NCBI GenBank assembly: GCA_031310005.1
Contig: CM062379.1
Location: 6,076,001 to 6,140,000, forward strand
DNA length: 64,000 bases
Reading direction: 5' to 3'
Origin: Dactylellina haptotyla
Taxonomy: Eukaryota; Ascomycota; Orbiliomycetes; Orbiliales; Orbiliaceae
Below the pieces are notes generated by a model. It was not told the origin of the DNA. It made no database searches and saw only the letters and a list, made by a program, of their open reading frames with translations. The position numbers were made by a program, and so were the translations under genes. Shown here piece by piece: positions 44,751 to 55,961 of the stretch. The first letter of the stretch is position 1. Every line of letters begins with the position of its first letter.

Positions 44751-47700
44751 CTATTTGCGAGCCCTCTTGCGCGAGGGTCCAGGTGCCGGCTCGCCAATGG
44801 GCTGCTGGTTCCTGAGCGGCGTTGCCCCGGCCTTGCGCTTGGTTAGTGACGGCCTAGTGGCAGTGACTGACCCATTGACTACCTGCATGATAGTCTTCCG
44901 CTTTGCTGCATCATACAGCAAGTCCTCCTGCGGCGAGGAAACCGTCGGCTCCATCGCCTCCTATGAAAACTATTAGTATTTGTGGCATAGTGAATCGTCT
45001 TTTTAAAGCTCTGTTACACATACCACACTACTATTGGAGTGGAACTGCTTCTGCCGCTTGTTCCCCTCCTCCTGCTGAGAGCTGCCGCCCCCAGCATACT
45101 GGGTGGCTGGCACCAGGCTCATGTTTGAGCACTGGCTGGCCGAAGCCAGGCCCGCCTCTCCGCCTGCATTCCCGTTGCCCGTGAAAACAAACATCGGTTT
45201 TTGTGCCTCCACTTGGGAGGACTTTTTGACGGCCTCATAGGCTGCCGCTAGCCCTGCGAAGGCACTTGCGCCTTCTTTGGCCTTTTTGACCTCTTCCTTG
45301 ATCTTGGCCAGGTCCTGCGTGTAAAGGCTGTTAGCTAACTCTCTCCCGTTAAATAATGCCTGCATAGACTAGACTCACCTGATCAGAGGGATTTGGGTTT
45401 TGGAGAGCCTTTGGCGTGTACTTGCTCTTCCCATTCGCACCGATACCTCCCTTGCTAACACCGAACGTTTTCTTCTTCTTAACCTGCGCCGGCTTCTGCT
45501 GGTTCTGCTCCTTGTTCTCGTCGTCAGACACTACAACCAGCTTCGGCTTCTCAGGCACTTCAGATGTTGCTGCCTTTCTTCGCTTCTTGGATGTTTCCGG
45601 CTGTCCTAGCTCTCCAGACTTATCTGGCTGCCCCAATTTGCTAAGAACATCCGGGTTTTCGAAATCCTTTGGCTTCTCCGGCTCACTCGCTTGCTCTTGC
45701 GTGCCAGGTTCCTCTGTTTTCACCACCTTCTCTCCTTCCTTTCCTTTCCTGCCCCCAGTGATATTCCGAGACGATCGTCGGAGTGCAGGAGCCACAGAAG
45801 TTTCGACCCCTGGGCTGTGTTCCTTAGCTGGAGCAGGCGGAATAACTTTGGTTGGCTGGTCCAAATCTTTCAAAGACGATTTGAGAGATGCAGTCAATCT
45901 CCGCTCGATATCGAGCATCTTCGTGAGATGGAAGATGAGCCTTTCTCTCTCCTCGTCGGTGGACTCGCTCAAGGATTTCTCGAGCTCCGAGATTTTGACG
46001 TCTCGGACTTGGACGTCTCTCTCGAGGGCCTGTCGGAGCTCTTGGGAGCGAGACAAAGCAAGCTCCTGGGCGTCGAAACGCCTCTTCTGACCCTCTGCTT
46101 CGGCATGCGCCATTTCGAGAGCTGCTTGACATCTTTCGAGAAGTTTTGATTTCTCGATTAGGTCGTCTTCTAGGTTTCTAGATCTTGTGAAGTTTTTTTC
46201 TGCTTCCAGTCTTTGTGATTGTGCTTCTTCGGCACGTAACTGGGCTTCCGCCTTTGCTGCTGCAACTTCGGCTTCAAGCCTTGATTGCTTAGCAGAGATC
46301 TGTATGCGTAGAGGTTAATTAGAATAATGATACACTTTAAAGAGTCAAGTGTCAGAAGACTTACATCTGTCCATCGTGAAGCTGCTTGTCCAAGTTTGTC
46401 ATCCTGGGCAAGTTAGTATCTTCAAGATTATCATTTCATTGGATAACTTACTCTGATGTGAAGCTCCCTAGTAAGCCCCTCTAGTTCGCTCAGTTTTTGT
46501 GCCATAGCTAACTTCTCGGTCGCCAGCTGTGCTTCTAGGGTAGTGATGAGTTTCTTTGCTTCATCTAGTTCACTGTTCACCTTTTCCGTCTCGGAGAGAC
46601 GGTCAGCAATACGTCTGTAGTCTGCTTCTAACTATGGGAGTGTTAGTATAGATGCTGTAATCATTCGACGAAGAATAAAATACCTGGCCAGTTGCCTCCT
46701 TATAGCGCTCGTTCGCCTCTGATAAAAGTTTCTATGGCGATTGTATTTAGTTTCACCGCGTATTTAGCTGGAGTTGATCGAGCTACTACCTTTTCAGTCT
46801 CAACATTGCGCCTCTCGTCCTCCAGCTTGGCTTCTAAGGTTTTCAGCGAGCTGTTTAGAAGCGTGTTCTTGATAATTATGTCTCCATGAGCGCTCTCCAA
46901 GTTGTCCAGTTTGCCTTTGAGAGCCATCATTCTTGTGAAAGTTAGCAACTATTTCAATTTTTGTAGACCCATGGAGATATACCTTGATTCATGGAGAGCT
47001 CTTTCGCTATTCGTAGTATCGACCAAGCAAAGATTGAGTTCCTTCTGTTTGCTCAATTCTACACTCAAACTGTTCTTTTCCATTGAAATATTCCTGGTGA
47101 TGCACTGTTGCTCGTCAAGCCTCTGAACCAGGTCGTCGATCTTTTCTTTCATGGTGATTTTAATTGCTTCCCATTTCCCAGCTCTCTCAGAAGAATCGCT
47201 AGACAGCTTATCTTGAGACACCAGGAGGCCTGACAATGTGGTTTGCAAGCTACTTTAAGTTAGCGTCACAATTCTCTGATTCAAATCTTCTTATAGAGGG
47301 AGGTAAACTTACCTTGACCATTTCGAATCTAGATCCAATGAAATCCCTTTCAAGTTCTGGAAAAGCTCTGAAGTTGGATCTTCGCCGTTGGCTTCGATCT
47401 TCGTAAGAACTTGGTGGTACCTGTTTTCCTAGTGAGATATCGTTTTGTGTGAAGAGAAGATGATACATACCGATCAAAGTTACTTTGTTGAGAGGATATG
47501 AATTGTTGGCATACGTTCATGATACTATTGGTTTGACCGGTCGCCATTCTATGGTTAGAATCGACAGTATCTTTGAACTTGACAAGCTCGAGTGTCAGGG
47601 CTTTGATTGTCTCGTCTAGCGAAGCAATAGCAACTCTCTCCTGCTCAAGATCGTTTCGAGCCCGTTCCAAATCGTCACGCAGGATTTTATTCATAATTGC

Positions 47701-49714
47701 AGCTAAATTCCTGCGTGTTAGCTTTTCGACTCAACTTCTAGTTTGTCTTAGCCCTTTGTCAACTCACTCTCGTCAGCTCGAGCACATTTGTCAGCAATAT
47801 CTTGGTACTTTAGACGATGCTCTTCTAGCTTTTGCTTATAGATCTGAAGCTCTTTCATGACATTTTCGAGAAGCTTGTCTCGGTCATGCATCTGAACTCT
47901 CAGTTTAGTGCGTTCGTTAAGGACATCCTCTAAGTCTTCATTCAATTGCTTTTGCTTTTCACCAAGCTCTTTGAATTGCTCTTGGTGGGACTCGTTAGCT
48001 GTTCGAAGCTTACGGATGACTTCGAGGTATTGTTCTTGTCTGTCGTTAGCTCGAGCGAGTCGGAACTCCATCTCAGTTCGGTTAAGTTTAATTTCGCTGT
48101 CATATTGCAAGACTTTGACACCAAGCTTATCAATCTCTTCCTTGTGTGTAATTCCTTCATCTCTGTGTTTGTGCAGAGCATCTTCGAACATTTGGCAACG
48201 CTCTCTGAGCTTAGATCGCTCATGGCTCTTCTCAACAATAATGTTAAGTTTCTCGTCGATGTCCATGACGGCTGTTTGCATCATGCTCAGTTGTTCGTCG
48301 AGCAGCTGTTCACGTCGAAACTTCCCATTAAGAATCTCGCTAACGAGATCGAGGTCATTGGCTGGGACACCACGATCCATCCGGTTAGTTGTGACAGCAA
48401 TTGAGCGGCGTCTAGTTGGCCGCGGAGGAAAGTTGCGGTTGGCTCTGGTAAGTGATCCATTTCGACGGCCATGATCGAATGGACGGTCGTTTCTTAACCA
48501 GCTTTCCTGATCTGTGACAAGATCCATTGGATCGTCTTCATCTTCATTTTCGGGATCAGACTCACGAGCTTCATTTGGAGGAATACTTTGGCGACCTCTC
48601 TTTTCTCTTGGGCGCTCAGTCGACCTTGAAGGCCCAGGATAAAAGGACCGACTCTCCGAGAGAAGCACCCTCGGTTCTCCTGCAATTGTTTCATCATCGG
48701 AATCATCCTGCTGAGCATTTTGGTGATGTTGCAGACGATTTCTTTCACCCAATTGCAAATCAGTAGATATATGTTTATTTTCTAGTCGTGCTTTGGAAGA
48801 AGTTTCTGTAGGCATCTCATTTCCACGCTCCTTAGCTTGAGCTTCGTCCTCATCCTCAAAATCAGAAGTTGTTAGATCATGAACAACCTTAGGAAACCTG
48901 ATAATAGGATCGTCCAAGGGCGCTGGCTTGACTTTGGAGCCACTGTCTTGAGTCTCTTCAACGTCTCTTAGAAGAGGCGGATCGGATGGTATCTCCTCTT
49001 CTTCGCAAACTGGGGTAAGACATTTGTTCGCGTAGGAGGAGTTTTTATAGACGCTGTCTGGTCATCAGCCTTTCTGTTTCAGACTAGCTAAACTAAGGAG
49101 GATATGTACTTACGGCTGATCCGCATCGAGAGGTCTTTGAGACTCAGGAGCCTGAGAATCAAGTTCTCCAGAAACCCTCTGAGACAAAGGGAGAGGAGTT
49201 GATGGAAAATCAGAGCGCAACAGCGAAATGTGTTGTATCTCTGTATCTATAGGTGGGGGTGGCATAGTTGCTTCTGAGATATGCCTTAGAAGAACGGAAG
49301 CTGAAGAGAGGCGAAGGAGGAAGACTTACTCTTTTGGCCTTGTAGGCTAGTAGATGACGAATCTCTCTTCTCGGGGCACTTATAGAGTTGAGGTTTAAAG
49401 GAGAAACCATCATTTAGATTGGTAAGACCTTCGTCGTTGCGACACAGAAGTTTCGCACTTGAAGACAAAAGTCTCGAGGAAGTTGTATCAAGAATAGGGG
49501 TAGAGGAGATAAGTTGAGAAACAGAAGTCTTTTCTGGCTTAACTGTTCCACTATTGGAGGGTAGAACCATTGGGGGGACAGCGATTTTGCTTGGGACATC
49601 GAAAAGGATATTGGGATCAGCGTTGCGACCAGTCATGGAAGAATTTTCTACGTCTGACGACACCGACAGACCGAGTCCGGAGACCAAGTCATCGGGATTG
49701 ATATGGGGATCCAT
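44751..49714 (-). CDS. Large multi-exon coiled-coil protein, probably nuclear, function unknown
   Basis: Thirteen exons on the minus strand: 49714-49330, 49273-49114, 49053-47768, 47702-47471, 47420-47313, 47249-46983, 46931-46790, 46731-46684, 46631-46452, 46403-46365, 46299-45379, 45314-45024 and 44960-44751. Lengths add to 4,269 nt in phase, giving 1,422 aa. The first 300 residues are Ser/Asp/Glu-rich and disordered. From ANDLDLVSEILNGKFRREQ onward there are some 800 residues of heptad-rich coiled coil (LRERCQMFEDALHKHRDEG). The tail is Lys-rich with nuclear-import-like clusters (KKRRK, KKKK) and ends PGPSRKRARK. There is no ATPase or motor domain, so it is not an SMC protein or a myosin. 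A chromosome, spindle-pole or meiotic scaffold is possible but not shown. A 107-nt leader intron (49739-49845) precedes the start. Confidence 0.82.
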
Positions 49715-51759
49715 TGACGTTCAAGAATTGGGGAAAAACTGGGGTAGATACAAACCATGGAGTAGTTGCTATTAGAATCATGGGAATCCGATCATGAAGG
49801 GATCCTCGAGGAGCTCTCCTCAAGACTTGATGGTAGATTACTTACCTGCTTGAATTGAAGGTTGCTTTTGGTTTTTGCAAGCTGTAGTGATGAGATCTTT
49901 GATGAATCAAAGTGGTTTGAAGGCTTGGTGATGATGAGAAGTTTGGGAGGAGGAAGGAGAGATGAAGGAGAAGAAGATGCGATGATGCAAGAGACATCAA
50001 TTTATCTGTCGTGTCGACGACTGACGCAACGTTGCGACTTCGACAAGCGTGCAGCTTCAACACTCATTGCAATTCTGCCTCAGTATCCCACCTAAACTTG
50101 CTGGCAACGAGACTGCCTTATACTGATACTTCTGTAGTCTTTCAAATTAGAGGCATGCCTGCGAGAAACATAAGCCCATATAGAATATCTTTCATTTCCA
50201 AAATCTCTTCAGACTCATGTTATTACTAGACCTCGGGACCAAAAAGTTGACAAAAACTCGGCTTAGCGAATAAACATCAGTACTGCAGTACTAATCAACC
50301 GAATATGTGAGCTAGCCTTCCAGTACCTAGGCCCGGTTCCCCTTTATTGATAAAAATATAAATCCCTCTTCGCCGCATAACGTAGGTTTAGGGGCTTTGG
50401 TACCAGACAGACGTAGTCTGTTGCTATTCAAATATAGGAATATCTAGTCTCGCGGGGAATATCTTGAAAAGAATACCTTCTAATTTCAAGGTGGCTGATA
50501 TGACGATAAGTTAGAGACTCTGTGATCCTAATCACTGGAAAATTATTTTTATAGAATATCTTGTATAAGTTGAGGAACCTACGTCACAATACTACTATTA
50601 AAAATTTTTAAAGATTTTAAATGAAATAGAATACGAACACGTCGAACTTGGTGTTGCATATGTTGTATTGTACGATGACTAACCAAATTGGTCTAACTCA
50701 AGTCCAAATCGGAAATGGTCTTGTAATTGGAAAGCGCGTTAGCCGCACCGAAACATCAAAGTCTTGAGTGATTACGTCCTCACTGGATACATAAATTGGG
50801 CGAAAGCTAGCGGGATACCCAGAAGTTCTCGCCTGCAGCTGATTCGATATCTTCCTGCATATCATGACGAAGTCACTTTAACTATATTTATTAAGGTTTC
50901 TGGTATCAGAATTTACGTAAATATATTTGTACGCACAACCGGTTCAAATTTTTGGTGGGAACAGAAGTTTCCTAAAAGTTATGGGTATCATTGAAGTGCT
51001 CCTCTAAGTGTAAATAATGACACTACAGTAATAAGCAAAATACAGAGACACAGAAATGAAAATGAAAAAGTTAAACCAGCTGAGTCACAGAGTGCCCGGA
51101 CTCAAGTCAAAGTCTTGGAAAGAATGCAACGCAATGGAACCGCGAAAACACAAATCGCTCAATAAACTCGAGAGAAGGAAAATGGTGTAAATTCCACAAC
51201 CATCAGCCACTTAAATTGAAATGTGGCGAATTAGGACTTAGAAGTTATCAAGTGTCTGAAAAGAAATGAACAAAATAAAAAAACCGCGACCGACACCCCG
51301 TGGACCATGCTCCAATCCTGATAATGAATAAAAATAACAACCAGTAACCAAAGAGGGAATTGACAAAAAAAAGCGGGAAGGGAATTGGAAAGTGAGGGAA
51401 TTATTGTAATAAGAAGGTGGATTTGACAAAGGAAAGGTGGGAGAAAAAGATATTAGTCTGGGTGGACCCGTCTAGTCTATCCGGAGATGAAAGTAAAAAG
51501 GTCGCAAGAAGGATAATGATAAAGCTCGAAGAATAGCTTCAATGGAAATGTAGAGGACAACAAGGAAATTCGTAGCCGTCATGATTTGGGTATAGCAACT
51601 GTTATGAATAAAATCGAGTAAGGCGAAGCGAAAAGTTTCGGACAAAAAAAGTGTTGGTGTATCTATACCGCGGTTTCGGGTCGTAGATGTGGCTAGAAAG
51701 CCGAACCTGGCGCTAAAAGCGAGCACTAAAGGTGTCAAGAAAGAAAAAATAAAATAAAT
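49715..51759. other. Intergenic, about 2 kb
   Basis: 49,739-49,845 is a likely leader intron of the coiled-coil gene. 50,230-51,000 is AT-rich with no coding signal. 51,200-51,759 is the probable 3' region of the LAMTOR1-like gene (-). Confidence 0.4.
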
Positions 51760-52499
51760 CTAGGCGTCGACTTCAATGCGAACGACGAGATCGCCGACAT
51801 CTTTGATAGTCTTGAGTCCTATAACGGCTTCGTCTGCCATTCGACCCATGAGCTCCATGAAGTCGCGTTCTTCGGCGGAAATCGAGTCGTCAGGAAGAGG
51901 CTGAGGCATCGGGGCAAGGTATGGAGGAGAAGTTCGTTGGAGTAACATTCTATGGTGGTACCGAGTCAGCACAGTGTCTAGGTACACGAGTTGGTGATAT
52001 CGCTGGAGGGTTTGTCAACATACTTGAACATTTCGACCCGTGACTTGTCGACGTAAGGACCGGGAGGCTGCAACGCAAATATATCGATCAAATTCCTGCA
52101 AAGTAGCCGATTTGTCAGACTAATTGTTCTAAGATTCCGCTGGGGAAAACAAAGGGACGTATATCGGGCGATTGGTAGATTGCCGAAGTAAAGAGCACAC
52201 ATACTCGTTGGTTTGTGCTACAATCCGCTGCAGCTGTTCTCGTTCCCGCTCCAGATCGCCAGGATCTGTCATCTGGGGTTGATACCCAGGAACATGCTGG
52301 CTCTGCGAGCCGTATGTAGCCTCTTCGGCGTTTAAAAGTCGGGATCGTTCGTCCTAATCGATTTGAAAAGAGGAGAGAAAAAAGTTAGCGGGCGGTTTCG
52401 TACTTGGTTGTCGCAACAAACAAGAAAAATTCGTGACGGAACAATTGGTCGCACTTCATCATAGTTGTTCCAACCCAAGCAGCTCGCGCAGGCGCCCAT
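51760..52499 (-). CDS. meh1: LAMTOR1/Meh1-like lipid-anchored adaptor (EGO/Ragulator complex)
   Basis: Four exons: 52499-52404 (or 52499-52455), 52353-52205, 52095-51988 and 51949-51760; product 180 or 163 aa depending on the exon 1 donor. The N-terminus MGACASCLG has Gly2 for myristoylation and Cys4/Cys7 for palmitoylation, the vacuolar-membrane anchor of this family. DERSRLLNAEE follows as in relatives. The helical part (LERERE, IVAQTNENLIDIFALQ, RMADEAVIGLKTIKDVGDLV) is the LAMTOR/Ego1 segment that wraps the other subunits. The protein tethers the Rag GTPases to the vacuole and signals amino acids to TORC1. All exon junctions keep phase. The short form of exon 1 looks more like relatives I recall; the long form gives a more typical 50-nt intron. 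Confidence 0.87.
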
Positions 52500-52801
52500 G
52501 GTGAAATAAATGCGGTTGAGACGGTTGGAGAGTGGTAGTAGATTTCAGACGTTGTATCGTGAGAACCGTTACGTTGCCGAAAGAGTTTGATCGCACGAGA
52601 CCGAGGGAGAGTGGTGGTGTTGCGTGGTGGTGGTGGTGGGAGTGGAAGTAGACTGCGAGAAGAGAAAGAACCCGAGCGAGGACGTATCTTGCCCACGATA
52701 CAGCTAGTCGGCTTCTCTTATAAAACCCCACAGGTCGAGAACAGCAATAGAAACGCCCGTTGGCTGTCGACAATGCGAGCACGGGTCCGAGATAAAGCGG
52801 C

Positions 52802-52896
52802 GGATCGTCAAACGGAGTCTTCCAGGGAACGAGAGTTCGGATGATATCAGAGCGGGTGTGCGGTGGGTGGGCGGTTTGTTTTGGATCGTCAAACGG
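52802..52896. repeat. 14-bp direct repeat in LAMTOR1-like promoter
   Basis: ggatcgtcaaacgg occurs at 52802-52815 and again at 52883-52896, 81 bp apart, about 300-400 bp upstream of the start codon at 52499. Confidence 0.7.
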
Positions 52897-53060
52897 CGGG
52901 CTCCTCGTTGGTAACTGCAAACGCTGTTTTCCCCTTTTCAGCAGCTGTTGGAACGTGCTCAGACCAACCAACACAACACACGCAAATTGATAATTTCCCT
53001 CCAACTTCAACAAAGAAATGAAGGGAAAGAGACAGCGCGGGTGGTGATGGCGACGACGGC

Positions 53061-53120
53061 GGCGGGAGGGGAGTGAGGGGTGGAGGGAAGGAGGGAAGGA
53101 GGGACGACCGGGCGGGCGGA
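53061..53120 (+). other. G-run cluster with G-quadruplex potential
   Basis: Eight or more runs of three or four G in 60 bases on the plus strand, with short loops (gggaggggagtgagggg and following). This satisfies the usual four-run G-quadruplex rule several times. It lies about 560-620 bp upstream of the LAMTOR1-like start codon. Confidence 0.7.
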
Positions 53121-55947
53121 CGACAGAGACAAGAGCGAGGTTATTCGTGATGTGAGTGAGGGCGGAGAGAGGAAAGGTCAGGAACCAAGTTTGGAGGAGG
53201 GGAGACAGGTGGTTAAGAAGCACCCCGGTTGAGGGTCAGAAATTGGGAGGAGCGTGGACCCGGAATGGGAGGAAGTCACCGTAACCGATAGGAAGATGCT
53301 CTAGGAGCTTGCGCTTGGTGCTGCGAAAACGTACACCCAGAATGCTCGCGAGGTAAAGGTACAAGGCTCTCCCAACAGACTAGCTATTCCTGCCCATGCG
53401 CGCAGACTTTCAAATCTGCACAGCACCAAGGCAAACAAGAAAATACCGACCCAGAGAAGCGTTATGGCTGCTCGCTTGTCAAAGGCCTGGCAGACACCTG
53501 CAAGGCAAGGGGGGTGGGGAGGGCTCCTTCGTCGAGGTACAGATACGTCCAGCCTACCGGCGAGCCGACGAGTTCTTCTTTTTCTTTTTTATATTTGTTT
53601 CCTGTGGTTTTCCAGTGCGCGCTGTCTGTCTAATTTCAACCCACCCTCCCGAGCGGCTTTGCCAGCGAAGCAAGTCACGGTCACAAGGGCCGCTGCCGCG
53701 TTTTGTTTTAAAAGGGATCTGATACTTTAAATTCAAGAATAGGTTGCTGCGCAGCGATAACGTGAGAGGCCCAGTTCCACGAACCCTTCTCCTGCGCTCA
53801 GCCAGAGGTTCTCTCGCGTGGTGGAGGGCGTGCACGGCGGCGGATTGGATGGGACAACAGGACGGCCGTCTTGAGTGGGTTCAAATGAGCGGGAATGCTG
53901 GGCTTGGGTTGGTGGGTTGTTTCGTCCCAAAGAGCACCCACACGACGATATGCCTCAAAGGTGTAATCAGAAGACAGCCCGACAGCCCACCATGCAGTCA
54001 GAAAATCCAGAATGACGAAGAAGCGAGATGGGAGCCTTTTCTCGTTTTTTCGTTTTTCGGGCGGAGGGCTTTTTTCTTGTCGGCGTGACAAATTTAAGTG
54101 TTTGTACGACCAGTAAAACAGCGAGAATAAGCAGAGACGAGACGAGAATGAAGATATCCAATATGACAGGCCGCAAAAGAATGCAAACGGGAACCCAGCG
54201 ACAACCAAATGTAATTATACGGTCTCTGGAAAAAGAAGTGTTTCTGGGTGGCTGTACGACGTACGGCCTATTATGGTTTTGTTACCACTTACCTGAACCG
54301 ATTTATCGTCTCGTGATCGTTTTTCTCTCTGTCCAACTAGCCGTTCCCAGCGATCATATGTAATATAATACGAGGTTTTTTTCACACGGCTCCGCGTCCC
54401 TCTAAGTAATAATACCGACCACCGTAATTCGCCGAGATGCGCTCCTTCGGCTGAAATGCCAAATCCTGGGTTCTACCAAAAAGGGCCGGCGAGGAGGAAA
54501 AAAATGAGGGGCACCGTGCTGCGATCTTAGTGTTGAAGTCTGAGGTCCCACTTTTGGAACCTTAACCGTTCTTGCCTTACACGATTTCGAGGCGGGTAGG
54601 CAATAGTATCTCGAGATTATGGATTTCTTCGAAAGGGAAAACAATCACAATCACGCCCTCAAAAGGTCGAGCGGGGGGTCGTTGTTATAGGCGGGGATCT
54701 TAACGGGCTTTCCCTTTACATGGACGAATTCCAACCCTTTCCGCCTTCGTACTTTCCTGATCCATACACCCAAAAGCAAAGATTGCTTCTCCGCTTCACC
54801 TCGACTCGAGCCTACGAAAAAAGGCACCGTTTTTCCCGCTTAGTTCGGATCGTCTTCAATATTGGGAGACATTCCGCCTTCCTTCCTAGTTACAATGCGA
54901 TCGCTTGTCCCAACATGTACCGAGCTGTATGAAACAATAGATATCAAGGTTATGACAAACTCTAATCGACCGTTTCCAACCGGTGAACCGCTTCACGTTT
55001 TCTCCCTTTTCTTAGGGCTTCCCCTCCACGGCAGACGGTTTCGCGCCCTTCTTTAGTGTTACTCAGAAACAGAGACATTGTTCAAACTTGTACCTTGATC
55101 TCGCTATCGCCAGTTGGAATGTTGATCTCGAAAAACCTGCCAATGTTTGGGTGTCGTTGTCGAGCGAGCTAGGGTTCCGACCCAATTCTTTTGCTTGTTA
55201 TCATGCGCTTATAAATGGCGAACACCAAAGATACAACCGTACCAAATGCTGTGCCGTGATATCATGGGCAGCCATGGATCAGGCTCCATCAACCATCCAC
55301 ATAATTTTTCGCTTGACTAAGTGGATCAAAACGAAACAAAAGACATCGTATCCTAAGTAACTCAAGACGAACGGGTTGCTCTTAGTGTGCCCACCGACGG
55401 TCTAGACGACTCTTTCCGGATACAGTCGGACATCCAACTCGGGGTTTTTCATTCGTGATACGAGATGATGAGTATAGACGGTAAAAGAACGCCGTAATAT
55501 CTTCGAAGGTGAGGTTCCTCGAAGGTTGGAACTACCCTAGGGCAACAGGTACTTGGTATGGACGATAAAACATTTGCCTTTTCTCGTAGATCATCACACT
55601 AGCTACAGCTCGCTATTTGAGATTCCATGTTCCCAACCTGCCAAAACACTCGAAAGCCCTTGCCCTTGTTCTTTTAGGCCTTCAAGAAAATAAAAATAAA
55701 TACCACCGCAAGCTCCACCAAGGATACCTTATGATCACTTGCATGCCAGAAAAAATACGATGGGTCTAAACCCTCTACAGCTAGCTGGACAGTCGACAAC
55801 TCGTCTCTTGGTTGGTTGGAGAAACTGACTTTCTCAAACTTTCAAACTGATCTCTGGCATATAAAAAAGTGGAGTCAAAATAATAGGATATGCGAAGCTA
55901 GCTGTCCTGCCTGTATGTCGCAATGCCCATGTCTTTACTGCAACCTG

Positions 55948-55961
55948 CAACCTGCAGGTTG
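55948..55961. other. Perfect 14-bp palindrome
   Basis: caacctgcaggttg reads the same on both strands and is preceded by a partial extra copy of the half site (ctgcaacctgcaacctg). It is in the gene-free stretch; it could be a dimeric regulator site or chance. Confidence 0.5.

Noticed and set aside
52459-53223. 254-codon minus-strand frame overlapping the LAMTOR1-like start
   Set aside because: It overlaps the certain MGACASC start in another frame; its composition reflects promoter C-runs rather than a protein.
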